This document shows, in pieces, positions 1-7,851 of a stretch of DNA of 44,570 bases. How positions within the stretch are numbered: position 1 is the first letter of the stretch; every line of letters begins with the position of its first letter. The position numbers were made by a program, and so were the translations under genes. Source of the stretch: a virus; IMG/VR virus record IMGVR_UViG_3300046656_000055, positions 1 through 44,570 of that record; one strand, given 5' to 3'. The notes under the pieces are model-generated. The model was not told the DNA's origin and did no database searches. It worked only from the letters and a program-made list of their open reading frames with translations.

Positions 1-127
1 AGCTGATCTGCCCATATCAACTGATCCAAAAGTAACAGTTCCTTTTGTTTGAAATAATGTCATACCAGAAGAAGAATCCATCGTTCTTCTTCTTCTGGTG
101 CCAGTAGAAGCAAGAGAATTTGTTACG
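1..127. repeat. Terminal direct repeat, left copy (circular overlap)
   Basis: Bases 1-127 are identical to 44444-44570. A perfect end-to-end repeat of exactly 127 bases, a common maximum k-mer length in short-read assemblers, indicates that the contig closes on itself. The reading frame continues without a stop through the join. It is an assembly overlap rather than a biological repeat, although the molecule could still be circularly permuted or terminally redundant in the virion. Confidence 0.95.
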
Positions 128-654
128 AGATAATTATTGAATTGAAACACTCCAGCAGTACCTATGTACTGAATCATCCCCCTTAAACTTTTACCTACAT
201 AATTCCCACTTGTCGCTACGACAGTATGCCCTAAGACAGTTGAATTTTTCCTTACGGTCACTCTGCCATCAGATTCAATGAAACAAGTAATCGTGTATTC
301 AGTGGCAAGGGTGGCAGTGCTATTGACATTATCTGCTGTGTTACCACCTTTTTCCCAGGCGTTTAAATTACCTGTTCCAGTTTGATAGCAACCAACCATT
401 TGAAGATAATCTAATGCGTCAGCATCGACAATTCCAATCATGACATCATTAAATCCAACTCCTGGTTGCTGGATCTTAAATTCAAAAACCATTCCAGAAA
501 CGCCAGTAACAGCAGAAGTTCTTCTTAACCCTGGAGAGCCAGCAACTTCAGTAATAATAATATTAGTACCGTCAGAAACAACGGTAGATCCGCCAGGCTG
601 TGTTAATGTAAAGCCTGTTGTTGCTGCACATGTAGATGAATCAACAGTGGCCAT
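1..654 (-). CDS. Lectin-like virion protein, N-terminal part (continues at 44570)
   Basis: On the minus strand an open frame starts at ATG 654 and runs off the contig start without a stop. Because position 1 equals 44444, it continues at 44570 and ends at 43610, giving one 495-residue protein. This part holds residues 1-218. It is beta-rich and Gly/Thr/Ser/Asn-rich, with a pattern seen in concanavalin-like jelly rolls (for example AWEKGGNTADN, then ESDGRVTVRKNS near the domain end). The ATG overlaps the stop of the upstream gene as TAATG, so translation is coupled. It lies between capsid and tail genes, which suggests a head decoration or head/tail-surface carbohydrate-binding protein. The fold is inferred by eye, not from a search. 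Confidence 0.8.
   Translation of the reverse strand, partial: MATVDSSTCAATTGFTLTQPGGSTVVSDGTNIIITEVAGSPGLRRTSAVTGVSGMVFEFKIQQPGVGFNDVMIGIVDADALDYLQMVGCYQTGTGNLNAWEKGGNTADNVNSTATLATEYTITCFIESDGRVTVRKNSTVLGHTVVATSGNYVGKSLRGMIQYIGTAGVFQFNNYLVTNSLASTGTRRRRTMDSSSGMTLFQTKGTVTFGSVDMGRSA
64..99 (-). other. Hairpin inside coding sequence
   Basis: ACCAGAAGAAGAA (64-76) and TTCTTCTTCTGGT (87-99) are perfect 13-base inverted complements around a 10-base loop. The structure lies inside the split 495-residue gene, in codons for an Arg-run followed by Thr-Met-Asp-Ser-Ser-Ser. The same hairpin is present in the right-hand copy at 44507-44542. It may be a by-product of AGA/TCT-rich codons. Confidence 0.5.
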
Positions 655-1208
655 TAAGCAAGCCAAACCCTGTAATTATCAACAGCAGCCCATTCCCCGC
701 TACCAGCCCCACCAACTCGTGAAACCCAAAAATCTAAATGTAGTTCATGGGCAAGATAAGGATATGGAGCCTGAGAAGTCCCCATGAAATGCCCATCAAG
801 CCAGACTTTTACAAATGAATCATCTTGTAAATAAATTTTCACTTCATAGAATTTATTCGCTTCAATGGCGATTTGAATATCACCGTAATGATTTGATCCA
901 TCTCTAAATAACGCAACGCCACCAGTAAAATAAATACCAACTCCGCTATTATCAGTTAGACCTGGCTTGTCTCTTAAAAGAGTCATGCAATCTGTCGAGT
1001 CAATTGAAGATACTTTCATAGACTGTCTATAAAACTGTCCGGCCGCTCCCACGATTGCGTTAGTTCTATAATGACCAAGAGTATAAGCAGAGTCGGAAGT
1101 AGGAGTAAAAACCTTTTGGCCGTGAGAAAAATCGATTGTCCCACTTGTAGAAACGTCACTCCATCCATTGTTATTCCCAAAATTTGATTGATCGATAATA
1201 GTAGGCAT
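654..1208 (-). CDS. Lectin/LamG-like structural protein
   Basis: This 184-residue protein reads as a single beta-sandwich of concanavalin/LamG type. It has alternating beta segments, an aromatic-rich end (HLDFWVSRVGG, then WAAVDNYRVW) and a late segment FVKVWLDGHFMG typical of such folds. It is preceded by a good ribosome site (AGGAG, 6 bases before the ATG). It overlaps the next gene as TAATG, and that gene encodes a longer protein of similar character. Its place downstream of the capsid and cement genes suggests a surface adhesin or decoration protein. It has no signal peptide. Exact function is unknown. Confidence 0.75.
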   Translation of the reverse strand: MPTIIDQSNFGNNNGWSDVSTSGTIDFSHGQKVFTPTSDSAYTLGHYRTNAIVGAAGQFYRQSMKVSSIDSTDCMTLLRDKPGLTDNSGVGIYFTGGVALFRDGSNHYGDIQIAIEANKFYEVKIYLQDDSFVKVWLDGHFMGTSQAPYPYLAHELHLDFWVSRVGGAGSGEWAAVDNYRVWLA

Positions 1209-1234
1209 AAATACTCCTATTCCATTTGGTTTAA

Positions 1235-1585
1235 CTAAAGCACACTTTCACTGTTTCGTTTTCTTGGGGTATGGACTGGTTCTGCACGGAAAGGTTCTGC
1301 AACCACCGGCTCTGGATTAGCAGATTTCTTAATCTCAAACTTAATTTCTTTCCCATTATCATCCACAGGAATCATCCACTTATCAGAAAAAATCTTTGGC
1401 CTGATAATCATATCTCCTGTTGGGATCTTCCTCCCTGTCTCTGGGTCTGCTGCAAGGACTGGTACTTGAATCATGTTATCAGGAATATCAAACACATCAT
1501 CTTCGCGAAGTCTCCTACCAGCGTGATACCCAATAACTTGAGGTGGATCTTTTGGACTTCCAAACCTTCTTACTTTAACTTTCAT
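1235..1585 (-). CDS. Conserved structural-module protein, function unknown
   Basis: The protein has 116 residues and starts MKVKVRRFG. Residues 1-85 look globular and beta-rich; the last 30 are a Pro/Glu/Arg tail, probably disordered. A strong ribosome site (AAAGGAGATAGGTC) precedes the ATG. It follows the cement-protein gene after a hairpin at 1605-1633 that could lower its expression relative to the capsid proteins. The position suits a minor head or head-completion protein, but no family was recognised. Confidence 0.7.
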   Translation of the reverse strand: MKVKVRRFGSPKDPPQVIGYHAGRRLREDDVFDIPDNMIQVPVLAADPETGRKIPTGDMIIRPKIFSDKWMIPVDDNGKEIKFEIKKSANPEPVVAEPFRAEPVHTPRKRNSESVL

Positions 1586-1604
1586 GACCTATCTCCTTTA
1601 AATA

Positions 1605-1633
1605 TGGCCCCTCCTTATTTAAGGGAGGGGCCA
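1605..1633 (-). terminator. Terminator or attenuator hairpin after the capsid/cement genes
   Basis: TGGCCCCTCC (1605-1614) and GGAGGGGCCA (1624-1633) form a perfect 10-bp GC-rich stem with a 9-base loop, in the gap between the cement gene and the 116-residue gene. Reading on the minus strand, the hairpin is followed by ATATTTAAAGG, only a weak U tract. Partial termination or protection of the upstream mRNA 3' end is more likely than a full stop, since late genes continue downstream without another obvious promoter. Confidence 0.6.
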
Positions 1634-1648
1634 AACCATAAACAACAA

Positions 1649-2080
1649 TTAACTAATCGTGTACCCCTTGGCGTACGGCACATTCTTATCAATGCCCATA
1701 ACGATTCCAGAAGTGAAAGTACCAGCAGTCAAGTTGCTACCGATAGGATCATAATACAACTGAACGTACTGGTAACGAGTCGATACCATCGGGCTGATCT
1801 TGCCAAAGATCTTAAAACCAATAGCAGACACCGCTGGCACAGTGAAAATGCGCTGCTGTGCATCAGGCGTAAACGTAGTGGTCGTATCGTATCTAAGATA
1901 CACATCCATCACAGAGTCACTTCCTGAGTCAGTCATCGCTACATCCACTGTCAGAAACACATATAAATCTTCGCCAATGCCAATATCTCTGGCAACGCTA
2001 AGATTGATATAGTTTGTCGATGCGGCGGCTGCAGTAACAGCCTGTGCATCTGAAAATAAATTCTGTCCGTCTAGTAACAT
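1649..2080 (-). CDS. Bbp16-like capsid cement protein
   Basis: The 143-residue protein opens with LLDGQNLFSDAQAV and contains a SDSVMDVYLRYDTTT segment, the pattern I know from the Bbp16 capsid cement family of Bordetella phage BPP-1. Cement proteins of this family bind the outside of the HK97-fold shell and stabilise it. Its gene lies 18 bases downstream of the major capsid gene, as expected, with AAGGAG upstream of the ATG. A GC-rich hairpin follows the stop. The family assignment is by recollection of the sequence pattern and is fairly strong. Confidence 0.85.
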   Translation of the reverse strand: MLLDGQNLFSDAQAVTAAAASTNYINLSVARDIGIGEDLYVFLTVDVAMTDSGSDSVMDVYLRYDTTTTFTPDAQQRIFTVPAVSAIGFKIFGKISPMVSTRYQYVQLYYDPIGSNLTAGTFTSGIVMGIDKNVPYAKGYTIS

Positions 2081-2098
2081 GTGTCATTCTCCTTTTAA

Positions 2099-3103
2099 TT
2101 AAGAAACCGTTGTCTCGGCTTCGGTAATTTGGTCAGAAATGCGAACTGGAATACCACGGAATGTGGTAACCGGCATGCCAGCGACGACTTCGTATTTCAG
2201 TTGACCGCCTGAAATAACATCATCACGACCTAAAATATCTAACATCTGCATACAAGTTCGGTTCATGTAAAACACCGGCTTACAAGCAGCAAGATTTGGA
2301 ATCCTATGGGTTGCCTTAATCATCAGTTCCCATAGATCAGCGTTCGCAGTCTTTGTGACTAATGCGCTGATATCGATATTCGGAATGCGAACTGCATAAC
2401 GCCAGTCCTTTACGCACAAACCGCACTTCCACTCCCAGTGATCTTGATAAGCACGCATACGTGTGCCACCAACACCAGCGGTAGTTTCAACAGTCACTAG
2501 CCCAAGATTCTCATGGACTAGACCTGCCTTAGAACCCTTCGGATAAATACCGAAGATTTTCTCATCGCCCCAGCCAACAAGCCAGATAGATGAATTATCG
2601 CCACCGCTACCGCCACCACCAGTAATGACATTCGAAGCAGTAGTTCCACTCAAAGAGTTATAACGAGGGGCTAACCCTGTAAACTCTTCTGGTGCAGTAC
2701 CTACGTTACCGTAGATCACAGTCCCAGCAACTTCCTGAGCCATCGCTTCAACGAATGCGGTAGACTCAGACAATCGAAACTGTTCTGTGTTTCCGTTTAA
2801 ATCGGCAATATGTTTATCCACTTCGAACCAAGCATCCAGAATAGCAAGCGAGTCTTCTGCCTGGCCAGTTGTCGATTTGCTAGGAGTCGAACCTGTATTT
2901 AAAGTCCTCCACCCAACGGTAGGTAAAGTCGTCCGAACGGTCGTGCGATGCGACGTTGGCAGGTTACTTTCCTTCCAAGCCATATCTTGCAACATCGGGT
3001 TCATCTGCGCTAGCAGCTCCGCAATGTCAGCAATCGTCCCATCCGGGTCTAATCTTTTAGCGACATCTACAAGCGTAGTCGCTGCTGTTCCTAATTCGCC
3101 CAT
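2099..3103 (-). CDS. Major capsid protein (BPP-1 Bbp17-like)
   Basis: The 334-residue protein carries hallmarks of a widespread podovirus major capsid family. These include NLPTSHRTTVRT-LPTVGWRTLN near residues 47-70, SKSTTGQ, EVDKHIADLNGN, FRLSES, YGN and FTGLAPRYN, then NSSIWLVGWGD, FPKGSKAGL-like IYPKGSKAGL and VKDWRYAVRI, and a C-terminal FRGIPVR. It builds the HK97-fold icosahedral shell. AGGAG lies just upstream of the ATG. The order scaffold, capsid, cement matches BPP-1-like head modules. No N-terminal delta domain is evident; the scaffold is a separate gene. Confidence 0.93.
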   Translation of the reverse strand: MGELGTAATTLVDVAKRLDPDGTIADIAELLAQMNPMLQDMAWKESNLPTSHRTTVRTTLPTVGWRTLNTGSTPSKSTTGQAEDSLAILDAWFEVDKHIADLNGNTEQFRLSESTAFVEAMAQEVAGTVIYGNVGTAPEEFTGLAPRYNSLSGTTASNVITGGGGSGGDNSSIWLVGWGDEKIFGIYPKGSKAGLVHENLGLVTVETTAGVGGTRMRAYQDHWEWKCGLCVKDWRYAVRIPNIDISALVTKTANADLWELMIKATHRIPNLAACKPVFYMNRTCMQMLDILGRDDVISGGQLKYEVVAGMPVTTFRGIPVRISDQITEAETTVS

Positions 3104-3125
3104 TTTATATTCTCCTAATTAAGTA

Positions 3126-3839
3126 TTATTGGTTAGTTCTTACTTCGTTCGTTACCGCTGTACCTGGACCGTAAAGTTTTTTAGCAAGTCTTTCTCGAAG
3201 TGGTAGTTCTTCTTTCTTCTCAACTTGACCGCCGCGAACAAGTTTATCGTCACTAGCCTGACGCCCAAGATCTGCAAAAAGTTTCACTACCTCTGGATGA
3301 TACTTCCACCCAGTTTCTTCTAAAATCTTACGTAATCCTTCCGATCCAAAAGCCTCCATACCGCGTTTGGCAAATCCAGCCGTTTCTTCCAATTGTTGAC
3401 CGCCATATTTCTTGTCGGTCTTAATTGTTTCAAGCCAGCCTTCTTTCTGCCTTTCGTACGCAGCTTCTTTTTCCGCCATAAACTCATTAACAAAGCCATG
3501 GCGTTCGTCTAATTGCTTCTGCGCATCTTCAGGTTTTAACCCTTTAGATTTCACTTCTTCAGTAAACTTCTTTAAATACGCATCATCAAACCTAGACTTC
3601 TCAGGCAATTTCAACTCGTACTTAACTTCGACAGTCTCTTTAGCCGCCTCAGTTTTTCCTTGTTCATTCCCTGCGGCCTTAGTTTCAACTTTATCTGCAG
3701 ATTCAGTTGTCACTTTAGCCTCTTGATTCGCAGCCCCAGTTTCCTGTGCTGTACTTGCAGCCGGAGCTGCTTTAACCGCATCGGTGTTAGTCTTAGCGGT
3801 ATTATTGTCAGCAGTTGCTGACGTATTATCATTGGACAT
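3126..3839 (-). CDS. Scaffolding protein
   Basis: The protein has about 237 residues. The first ~75 are Ala/Thr/Glu/Lys-rich, low complexity and acidic; the rest is strongly helical and charged, ending in a basic segment. This composition and its position directly upstream of the major capsid gene are typical of a procapsid scaffold that directs shell assembly and then leaves. I place the start at ATG 3839 rather than 3848, because GGAGG sits 9 bases before 3839 and almost abuts 3848. It overlaps the preceding gene by 11 bases. It is not recognisably a protease. Confidence 0.82.
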   Translation of the reverse strand: MSNDNTSATADNNTAKTNTDAVKAAPAASTAQETGAANQEAKVTTESADKVETKAAGNEQGKTEAAKETVEVKYELKLPEKSRFDDAYLKKFTEEVKSKGLKPEDAQKQLDERHGFVNEFMAEKEAAYERQKEGWLETIKTDKKYGGQQLEETAGFAKRGMEAFGSEGLRKILEETGWKYHPEVVKLFADLGRQASDDKLVRGGQVEKKEELPLRERLAKKLYGPGTAVTNEVRTNQ

Positions 3840-4188
3840 ATTCTTCATCCTCCTTTAGTTCTTCTTCTGATGCAGTTCGAAGCATCGCTTCTTGCTGCAT
3901 AAGTAAATATCCTTTTGGATCTGCTTGCATAACTTCTGCCAATAATTGAATCCCTATACTTCTTCTTCCTTCATTAAAATGAATCTTGGCACTTGCATCC
4001 CAGATCTTTTCAAATGTTTTGCATTCTCCAATAAGTCTCCATAAAAACCGTCTTCCTTGCGGACTAGATGAAATATGTCTTAAATCCAATTTATCTTCCT
4101 CGCGCATGAAATCTTCTTTTGCCTGCGCTTTTTCAAACTGTTTAATACTTCTTGCATCTGTAACTAACGCTTTCTTAGTGGGCTTCAT
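3829..4188 (-). CDS. Bbp19-like head-module protein
   Basis: The 119-residue protein has the signature of the Bbp19 family known from BPP-1-like phages: DLRHISSSPQGRRFLWRLI, followed by FNEGRRSIGIQLLAEV and YLLMQQEA. The family is conserved between portal and scaffold genes but has no assigned biochemical role that I know of. It ends in an acidic tail (EEELKEDEEYVQ). Its start lies within the last codons of the preceding gene (14-base overlap) and its end overlaps the scaffold start, so the three genes are translationally linked. Confidence 0.85.
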   Translation of the reverse strand: MKPTKKALVTDARSIKQFEKAQAKEDFMREEDKLDLRHISSSPQGRRFLWRLIGECKTFEKIWDASAKIHFNEGRRSIGIQLLAEVMQADPKGYLLMQQEAMLRTASEEELKEDEEYVQ

Positions 4189-5164
4189 TCACAATCACCG
4201 CAATCCCTTGCAACGCAACATCGTTTGCTGATGGTGCTGTCCCAGTAACTTTCACGTAAAACGTTTCACCAGCCGCAATCGTATGCGGCGTAGAAAGTGT
4301 TTTCGAAGTATTGGACGATGATAAAACTGCATCAGCACTTGCCGATAACTGTGTCATTGAACCAAGGCTATTATCCGTTGCGTCATCAGCAACAGCGGTT
4401 AGGTATCTAAGATCTGCATCAAGAGTCACAGACCCAGCGGCAGTTGATTCAACTTGCCCTATCAAATGAAACGAAACGATTGCATCCCCACGATGTAGCC
4501 CAGAGATTGGAACAATTAAAGTTGATGCAGTTGAACCAGATGGTAAATCTCCAAGCATGAAGAGATTATTGGCACCATTCACCAACCATCCGGCTGTCGT
4601 TCCAACCTTTGCGCCAGTATTAAACACATAGGCTTGGCTGGTAGATGCATATGTTAAAGCAGGAATATTAACGACATCCTCTTTAAACGTCATGAGCGTT
4701 ACGTTATCTCTTGTCTTAACAACGCCTTTTTTAATCTCAGCGTCGATATAAACATTGGATACATCTGCCAATGAATAAGAAATCGGCTGACTCGTATGAG
4801 CGTCATCAAAATTGCTAACTCTTAAACGAATAAAGACAGGCGTAATCAAATTATTATTCGTATAAGAACCAGTTAATGAAGATTCGCTACCAGTCAAAGC
4901 ATCTGCTAATGAACCTGTGATCTCCTGAATCGTTTCATAACTGTTGTTATCTTTAGATTTCTCAAGAACAACCGTTCCAATAAACCCAGTGGTTGTTGAG
5001 TCAGGAACTAAAGTAAATGTCGCTGAGTCATCAGGAGCCAAATAAAGAGCAGCACTTTTCTGGTCAGCCGCAGTAAACACGCCTGTCTGAGTTGCAGCCC
5101 AAGCAAGTGCTGCCATCCAACCAAGCAGCAGTACAATAAACGACCACGATAAAATTCTTTTCAT
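4175..5164 (-). CDS. Signal-peptide-bearing protein inside the head module
   Basis: The 329-residue protein starts with a basic residue pair, a hydrophobic core and AWAA (MKRILSWSFIVLLLGW, then ALAWAA near residue 23), a textbook Sec signal peptide with a likely cleavage after Ala-24. The mature part is Thr/Ser-rich and beta-rich. Its central part (ADLRYLTAVADDATDNS) somewhat resembles the cement-like protein at 1649-2080 (DVYLRYDTTTTFTPDA). AGGAG precedes the ATG. An exported product encoded between portal and Bbp19-like genes is unusual: head proteins are assembled in the cytoplasm. It might be a surface-modifying moron, or the segment may serve as a membrane anchor. Function is unknown. 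Confidence 0.8.
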   Translation of the reverse strand: MKRILSWSFIVLLLGWMAALAWAATQTGVFTAADQKSAALYLAPDDSATFTLVPDSTTTGFIGTVVLEKSKDNNSYETIQEITGSLADALTGSESSLTGSYTNNNLITPVFIRLRVSNFDDAHTSQPISYSLADVSNVYIDAEIKKGVVKTRDNVTLMTFKEDVVNIPALTYASTSQAYVFNTGAKVGTTAGWLVNGANNLFMLGDLPSGSTASTLIVPISGLHRGDAIVSFHLIGQVESTAAGSVTLDADLRYLTAVADDATDNSLGSMTQLSASADAVLSSSNTSKTLSTPHTIAAGETFYVKVTGTAPSANDVALQGIAVIVNEAH

Positions 5165-5183
5165 TTCTAAAATCTCCTATTAT

Positions 5184-6959
5184 CTATTGTGTCGGAATAG
5201 CATTCCCGGCGTTTGCCTGTTGTAATAACCTCGTTAACGCATTATCTCCTTGCGTATCTGAATCACTTAAGTCTTTCACAGCCCCTGCAATCTGTGGAGC
5301 ATTTTGCGCTGCCTGTTGTGCTTGCATGGCTTTCTGACGTTGCATTCTAATGCTTGCAACTTCATCATCCGGCCTTACAATCCCAGGAGCAATCGATGTA
5401 ATATCTGCATACTCATCAAGCATCTGATCGGTATCAACTTTATCCCCAGCTTCAGGATGAGCAGCAATTACGTTTTGAGCAAAACTAGCGAATCTTTCAA
5501 TGCCAGCAAGGCTAATTAGCTTTTGCGCTTGGGCCATCATGGAAATATATTCAACTTTTATCGGCTGCCCTTGCATCTCTGGCGGAGGAACCGATACCAA
5601 TCCTTGACGTTGCATGTGGTAAAATGTGATATCGATCAAAGGGTCTAGTAAATCTTGATTAAGTCTTTCAAGTACTGGACCTAAAGCAAGTAGCTTCTCT
5701 TCATGCCTTTCGTTAATTTCAGTCGCCGTTGCCCTTTGCATCCTATCATCTTGTGAAATCATTAAGAATAAATTAACAAAAAACGCTTCGTTAATTCTCC
5801 TTTGATGATCCTGAATATCAAGCATTAACTCCTGAACATGCGGCTGCACCTCATGAATAGGCCTAACGCCAGGCTTGCCAGTTGCCTGAGAAAACCAAGT
5901 AAGTTTCCCAGGTAGTAATGAGACTGACTTGCCCATTAAATCCGTATCGGCCTCTAAGGGCGGATTAACCATTTTCTCAACGGCTTGGGCTTTCCGTTCC
6001 TGCATGATCTGAAGTGCTTTTACATCTCCTAACGCTTGCATCCCAGGGCATTCCGTACCGTAAACATCTTCCCCGGTCACTTCCCAACGCGGGCAAAGCA
6101 CAGGAAAAATATCGTACCCGCTTTCCCTTAAATAGCGGTCATCATCGTAACCGCCCGTCTCTAGGTATCCGCCCGGATATTCTCCCGAGACACCTTGTTC
6201 GTAATAGCAGCTACTAAATTTCTTATATTCTGCGCCTAACTTAGTTTTATCGTATTTATCATTTGGCTTTATAATATGCCTGACATCCACCCAAACTTCT
6301 CTATTGCCTCGTTTCCATAAGTTCTGAACGTATTCAGAGAAATTCGACATATCTTCTAACTGTCCTTTGGCATTAAACGTTGCAAACTTCTCAACCAACT
6401 GCCTAACCGTCATGCGAAACTCACGAGCAAAAACGTTAATCTGATTCTTCGCATTAGATCCGATCCAGTAACTACCAATTGGAAATGAATAAAACCTAAC
6501 AACAGTTTTAAAATCTTCCTCAACCATCATCGCTGAAGAACCAAAGCAACCCATATCCCCATAAAGCAAAGGCAATACGTTATATAAATTCGACTTCAAA
6601 AACACCGTATCCATCTTCCGGTCTTCTTTATAAAGCCAATCTTTAATAGGACCAGACTCCATCATGTCAGGATCTTGTGTGGTGAGACGCTTCCATGGAC
6701 GAGCTGGGCTCGTTACTCCTGACATCATCCCAGAGCGAAGTGTTCTTAACGCAATCGTCCCAGTATTATCGACGATATTAAGATTCCTTCTATCGCCACG
6801 ATTGTTATCAGTCACCTGGAAGCGCGCCCGCCTCGGGAGAAGGAAGTCAGCAAGCGCCTTCCAGTGCGACCAAAAAGTACTCCTATCTAAATCTAATTCA
6901 GCGATAAGAAGATTATTTAAAAACCTCTTACTCTCGCCTTTATAAGCTTCAATAACCAA
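5184..6959 (-). CDS. Portal (head-to-tail connector) protein
   Basis: The roughly 591-residue protein belongs to the T7-type head-tail connecting protein family. Near the N-terminus it has FWSHWKALADFLLPRRARF, then IALRTLRSGMMSGVTSPARPWKRL, LYGDMGCFGSSAMMVEED, FPIGSYWIG and later ECPGMQALGDVKALQ. A dodecameric ring of it forms the packaging and ejection gate. No early ATG exists. TTG at 6959 has GGAGG 11 bases upstream and overlaps the previous stop; the frame stays open up to another TTG at 7010 with no ribosome site. The C-terminus is Gln/Ala-rich, as is common in portals. Confidence 0.92.
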   Translation of the reverse strand: MVIEAYKGESKRFLNNLLIAELDLDRSTFWSHWKALADFLLPRRARFQVTDNNRGDRRNLNIVDNTGTIALRTLRSGMMSGVTSPARPWKRLTTQDPDMMESGPIKDWLYKEDRKMDTVFLKSNLYNVLPLLYGDMGCFGSSAMMVEEDFKTVVRFYSFPIGSYWIGSNAKNQINVFAREFRMTVRQLVEKFATFNAKGQLEDMSNFSEYVQNLWKRGNREVWVDVRHIIKPNDKYDKTKLGAEYKKFSSCYYEQGVSGEYPGGYLETGGYDDDRYLRESGYDIFPVLCPRWEVTGEDVYGTECPGMQALGDVKALQIMQERKAQAVEKMVNPPLEADTDLMGKSVSLLPGKLTWFSQATGKPGVRPIHEVQPHVQELMLDIQDHQRRINEAFFVNLFLMISQDDRMQRATATEINERHEEKLLALGPVLERLNQDLLDPLIDITFYHMQRQGLVSVPPPEMQGQPIKVEYISMMAQAQKLISLAGIERFASFAQNVIAAHPEAGDKVDTDQMLDEYADITSIAPGIVRPDDEVASIRMQRQKAMQAQQAAQNAPQIAGAVKDLSDSDTQGDNALTRLLQQANAGNAIPTQ

Positions 6960-7302
6960 GTAAAGTCTTGCCTCCACTTGCCGCGCTAGCTCCTGAATTA
7001 GGAATGCCAAGAGCGCCTGTTAAAATTGTCCCTGCCCTACCAGAAGCTGAGAGTGCTTTTTGCTGTTGTGACAATCTTCCAGCATCTCTAGCCAGCGTTT
7101 GTTTTTCAATGATAGCCTGGTCTTTTTCTTTCTGCTTTTGTTCTTGGATTAGCTGGTCTTGTTTAAACTTTTCTTCAGCCGCTACATTTTTTGCAGTCTC
7201 AGCTTTATTAGAAGAATCTACCGCTTGATATGCAGATAGCCCTGCGCTAGCAATGCTACTAGCGGCAACGGCAACGTTTGCAATTACAGCAGAAATAGCC
7301 AT
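6949..7302 (-). CDS. Ala-rich helical virion-associated protein
   Basis: The 117-residue protein has a hydrophobic Ala/Val/Ser N-terminus (MAISAVIANVAVAASSIASA), a charged Gln/Lys/Glu coiled coil (residues ~30-75, EQKQKEKDQAII) and a Gly/Ala-rich C-terminus ending GKTLLGY. It resembles in layout the gp14-like internal virion protein at 39337-39939, and similar short proteins often precede portal genes. It is probably a minor ejected or connector-associated protein. TAATG couples it to the upstream acetyltransferase gene, and its 3' end overlaps the portal start. Confidence 0.72.
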   Translation of the reverse strand: MAISAVIANVAVAASSIASAGLSAYQAVDSSNKAETAKNVAAEEKFKQDQLIQEQKQKEKDQAIIEKQTLARDAGRLSQQQKALSASGRAGTILTGALGIPNSGASAASGGKTLLGY

Positions 7303-7748
7303 TATTTAAGTCTCCTTGCGTAAAGCAAATCAACCAACTCATAACCCATTCTTGTAAGCATCGGGCTATAGTCATGCGCTTTCTTTAAGTGGTGATAAAC
7401 AACCTGAACATCTTCTTCTTTTAATTGGTTATCTCCCCAGAAAATAAACTTCGCTCCATTCCCTCGGTACGCTGGATCAATGAAAATAATATCAAGAGCG
7501 GCTTGTTTGGAAGTTCTGTAATGGATGTTTTGCATTACGAAGTAGATCATGTAGCCAATGAGCAACTTGTCACTTCGCGCTGTGAACAGACGTAACGATC
7601 CATTCTGATCCATCGTCATGTAGCGTTCAAAGTCAGGCGTTAACGGAATGTCTTTATAATGGGAAATCTCTTCGTAATGTTTACGAAGTAGCGGATAGAT
7701 CTCATCACAGAGTTCTTGTGTTACCGCTTCCCTTGCGTATTTTATCAA
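7302..7748 (-). CDS. GNAT-family acetyltransferase-like protein
   Basis: The protein has 148 residues. The core acetyl-CoA binding motif A is visible around residues 84-100 as LDIIFIDPAYRGNGAKFI, with RGNGA matching the R/Q-x-x-G-x-G/A loop, preceded by the beta4 strand. The N-terminal pattern (LCDEIYPLLRKHYEEI) is also typical. Such genes are frequent next to terminase or portal genes in podoviruses; the substrate is unknown. The start is TTG at 7748, since an in-frame stop lies three codons upstream and the first ATG falls too deep in the fold. The ribosome site is weak. It ends with TAATG into the next gene. Confidence 0.82.
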   Translation of the reverse strand: MIKYAREAVTQELCDEIYPLLRKHYEEISHYKDIPLTPDFERYMTMDQNGSLRLFTARSDKLLIGYMIYFVMQNIHYRTSKQAALDIIFIDPAYRGNGAKFIFWGDNQLKEEDVQVVYHHLKKAHDYSPMLTRMGYELVDLLYARRLK

Positions 7749-7851
7749 ACGCTAAGCACTCAGCTACCTATGCGTAGCCCAGCACTTCTCCCCAAGCGAT
7801 TATTGGCATAGATGCCAAAGACTTGCAAGCCTTTTCATTCGCTCCCACCCC

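Noticed and set aside
1271-1927. Plus-strand 218-codon open frame opposite the cement and 116-residue genes
   Set aside because: It is antisense to two well-supported genes with ribosome sites, has a composition unlike a folded protein, and begins without a ribosome site.
7749-7851. Small gene or tRNA in the gap between terminase and acetyltransferase genes
   Set aside because: A 27-codon GTG frame and a 12-codon ATG frame exist but have no clear coding character, and the sequence does not fold as a tRNA cloverleaf by eye.
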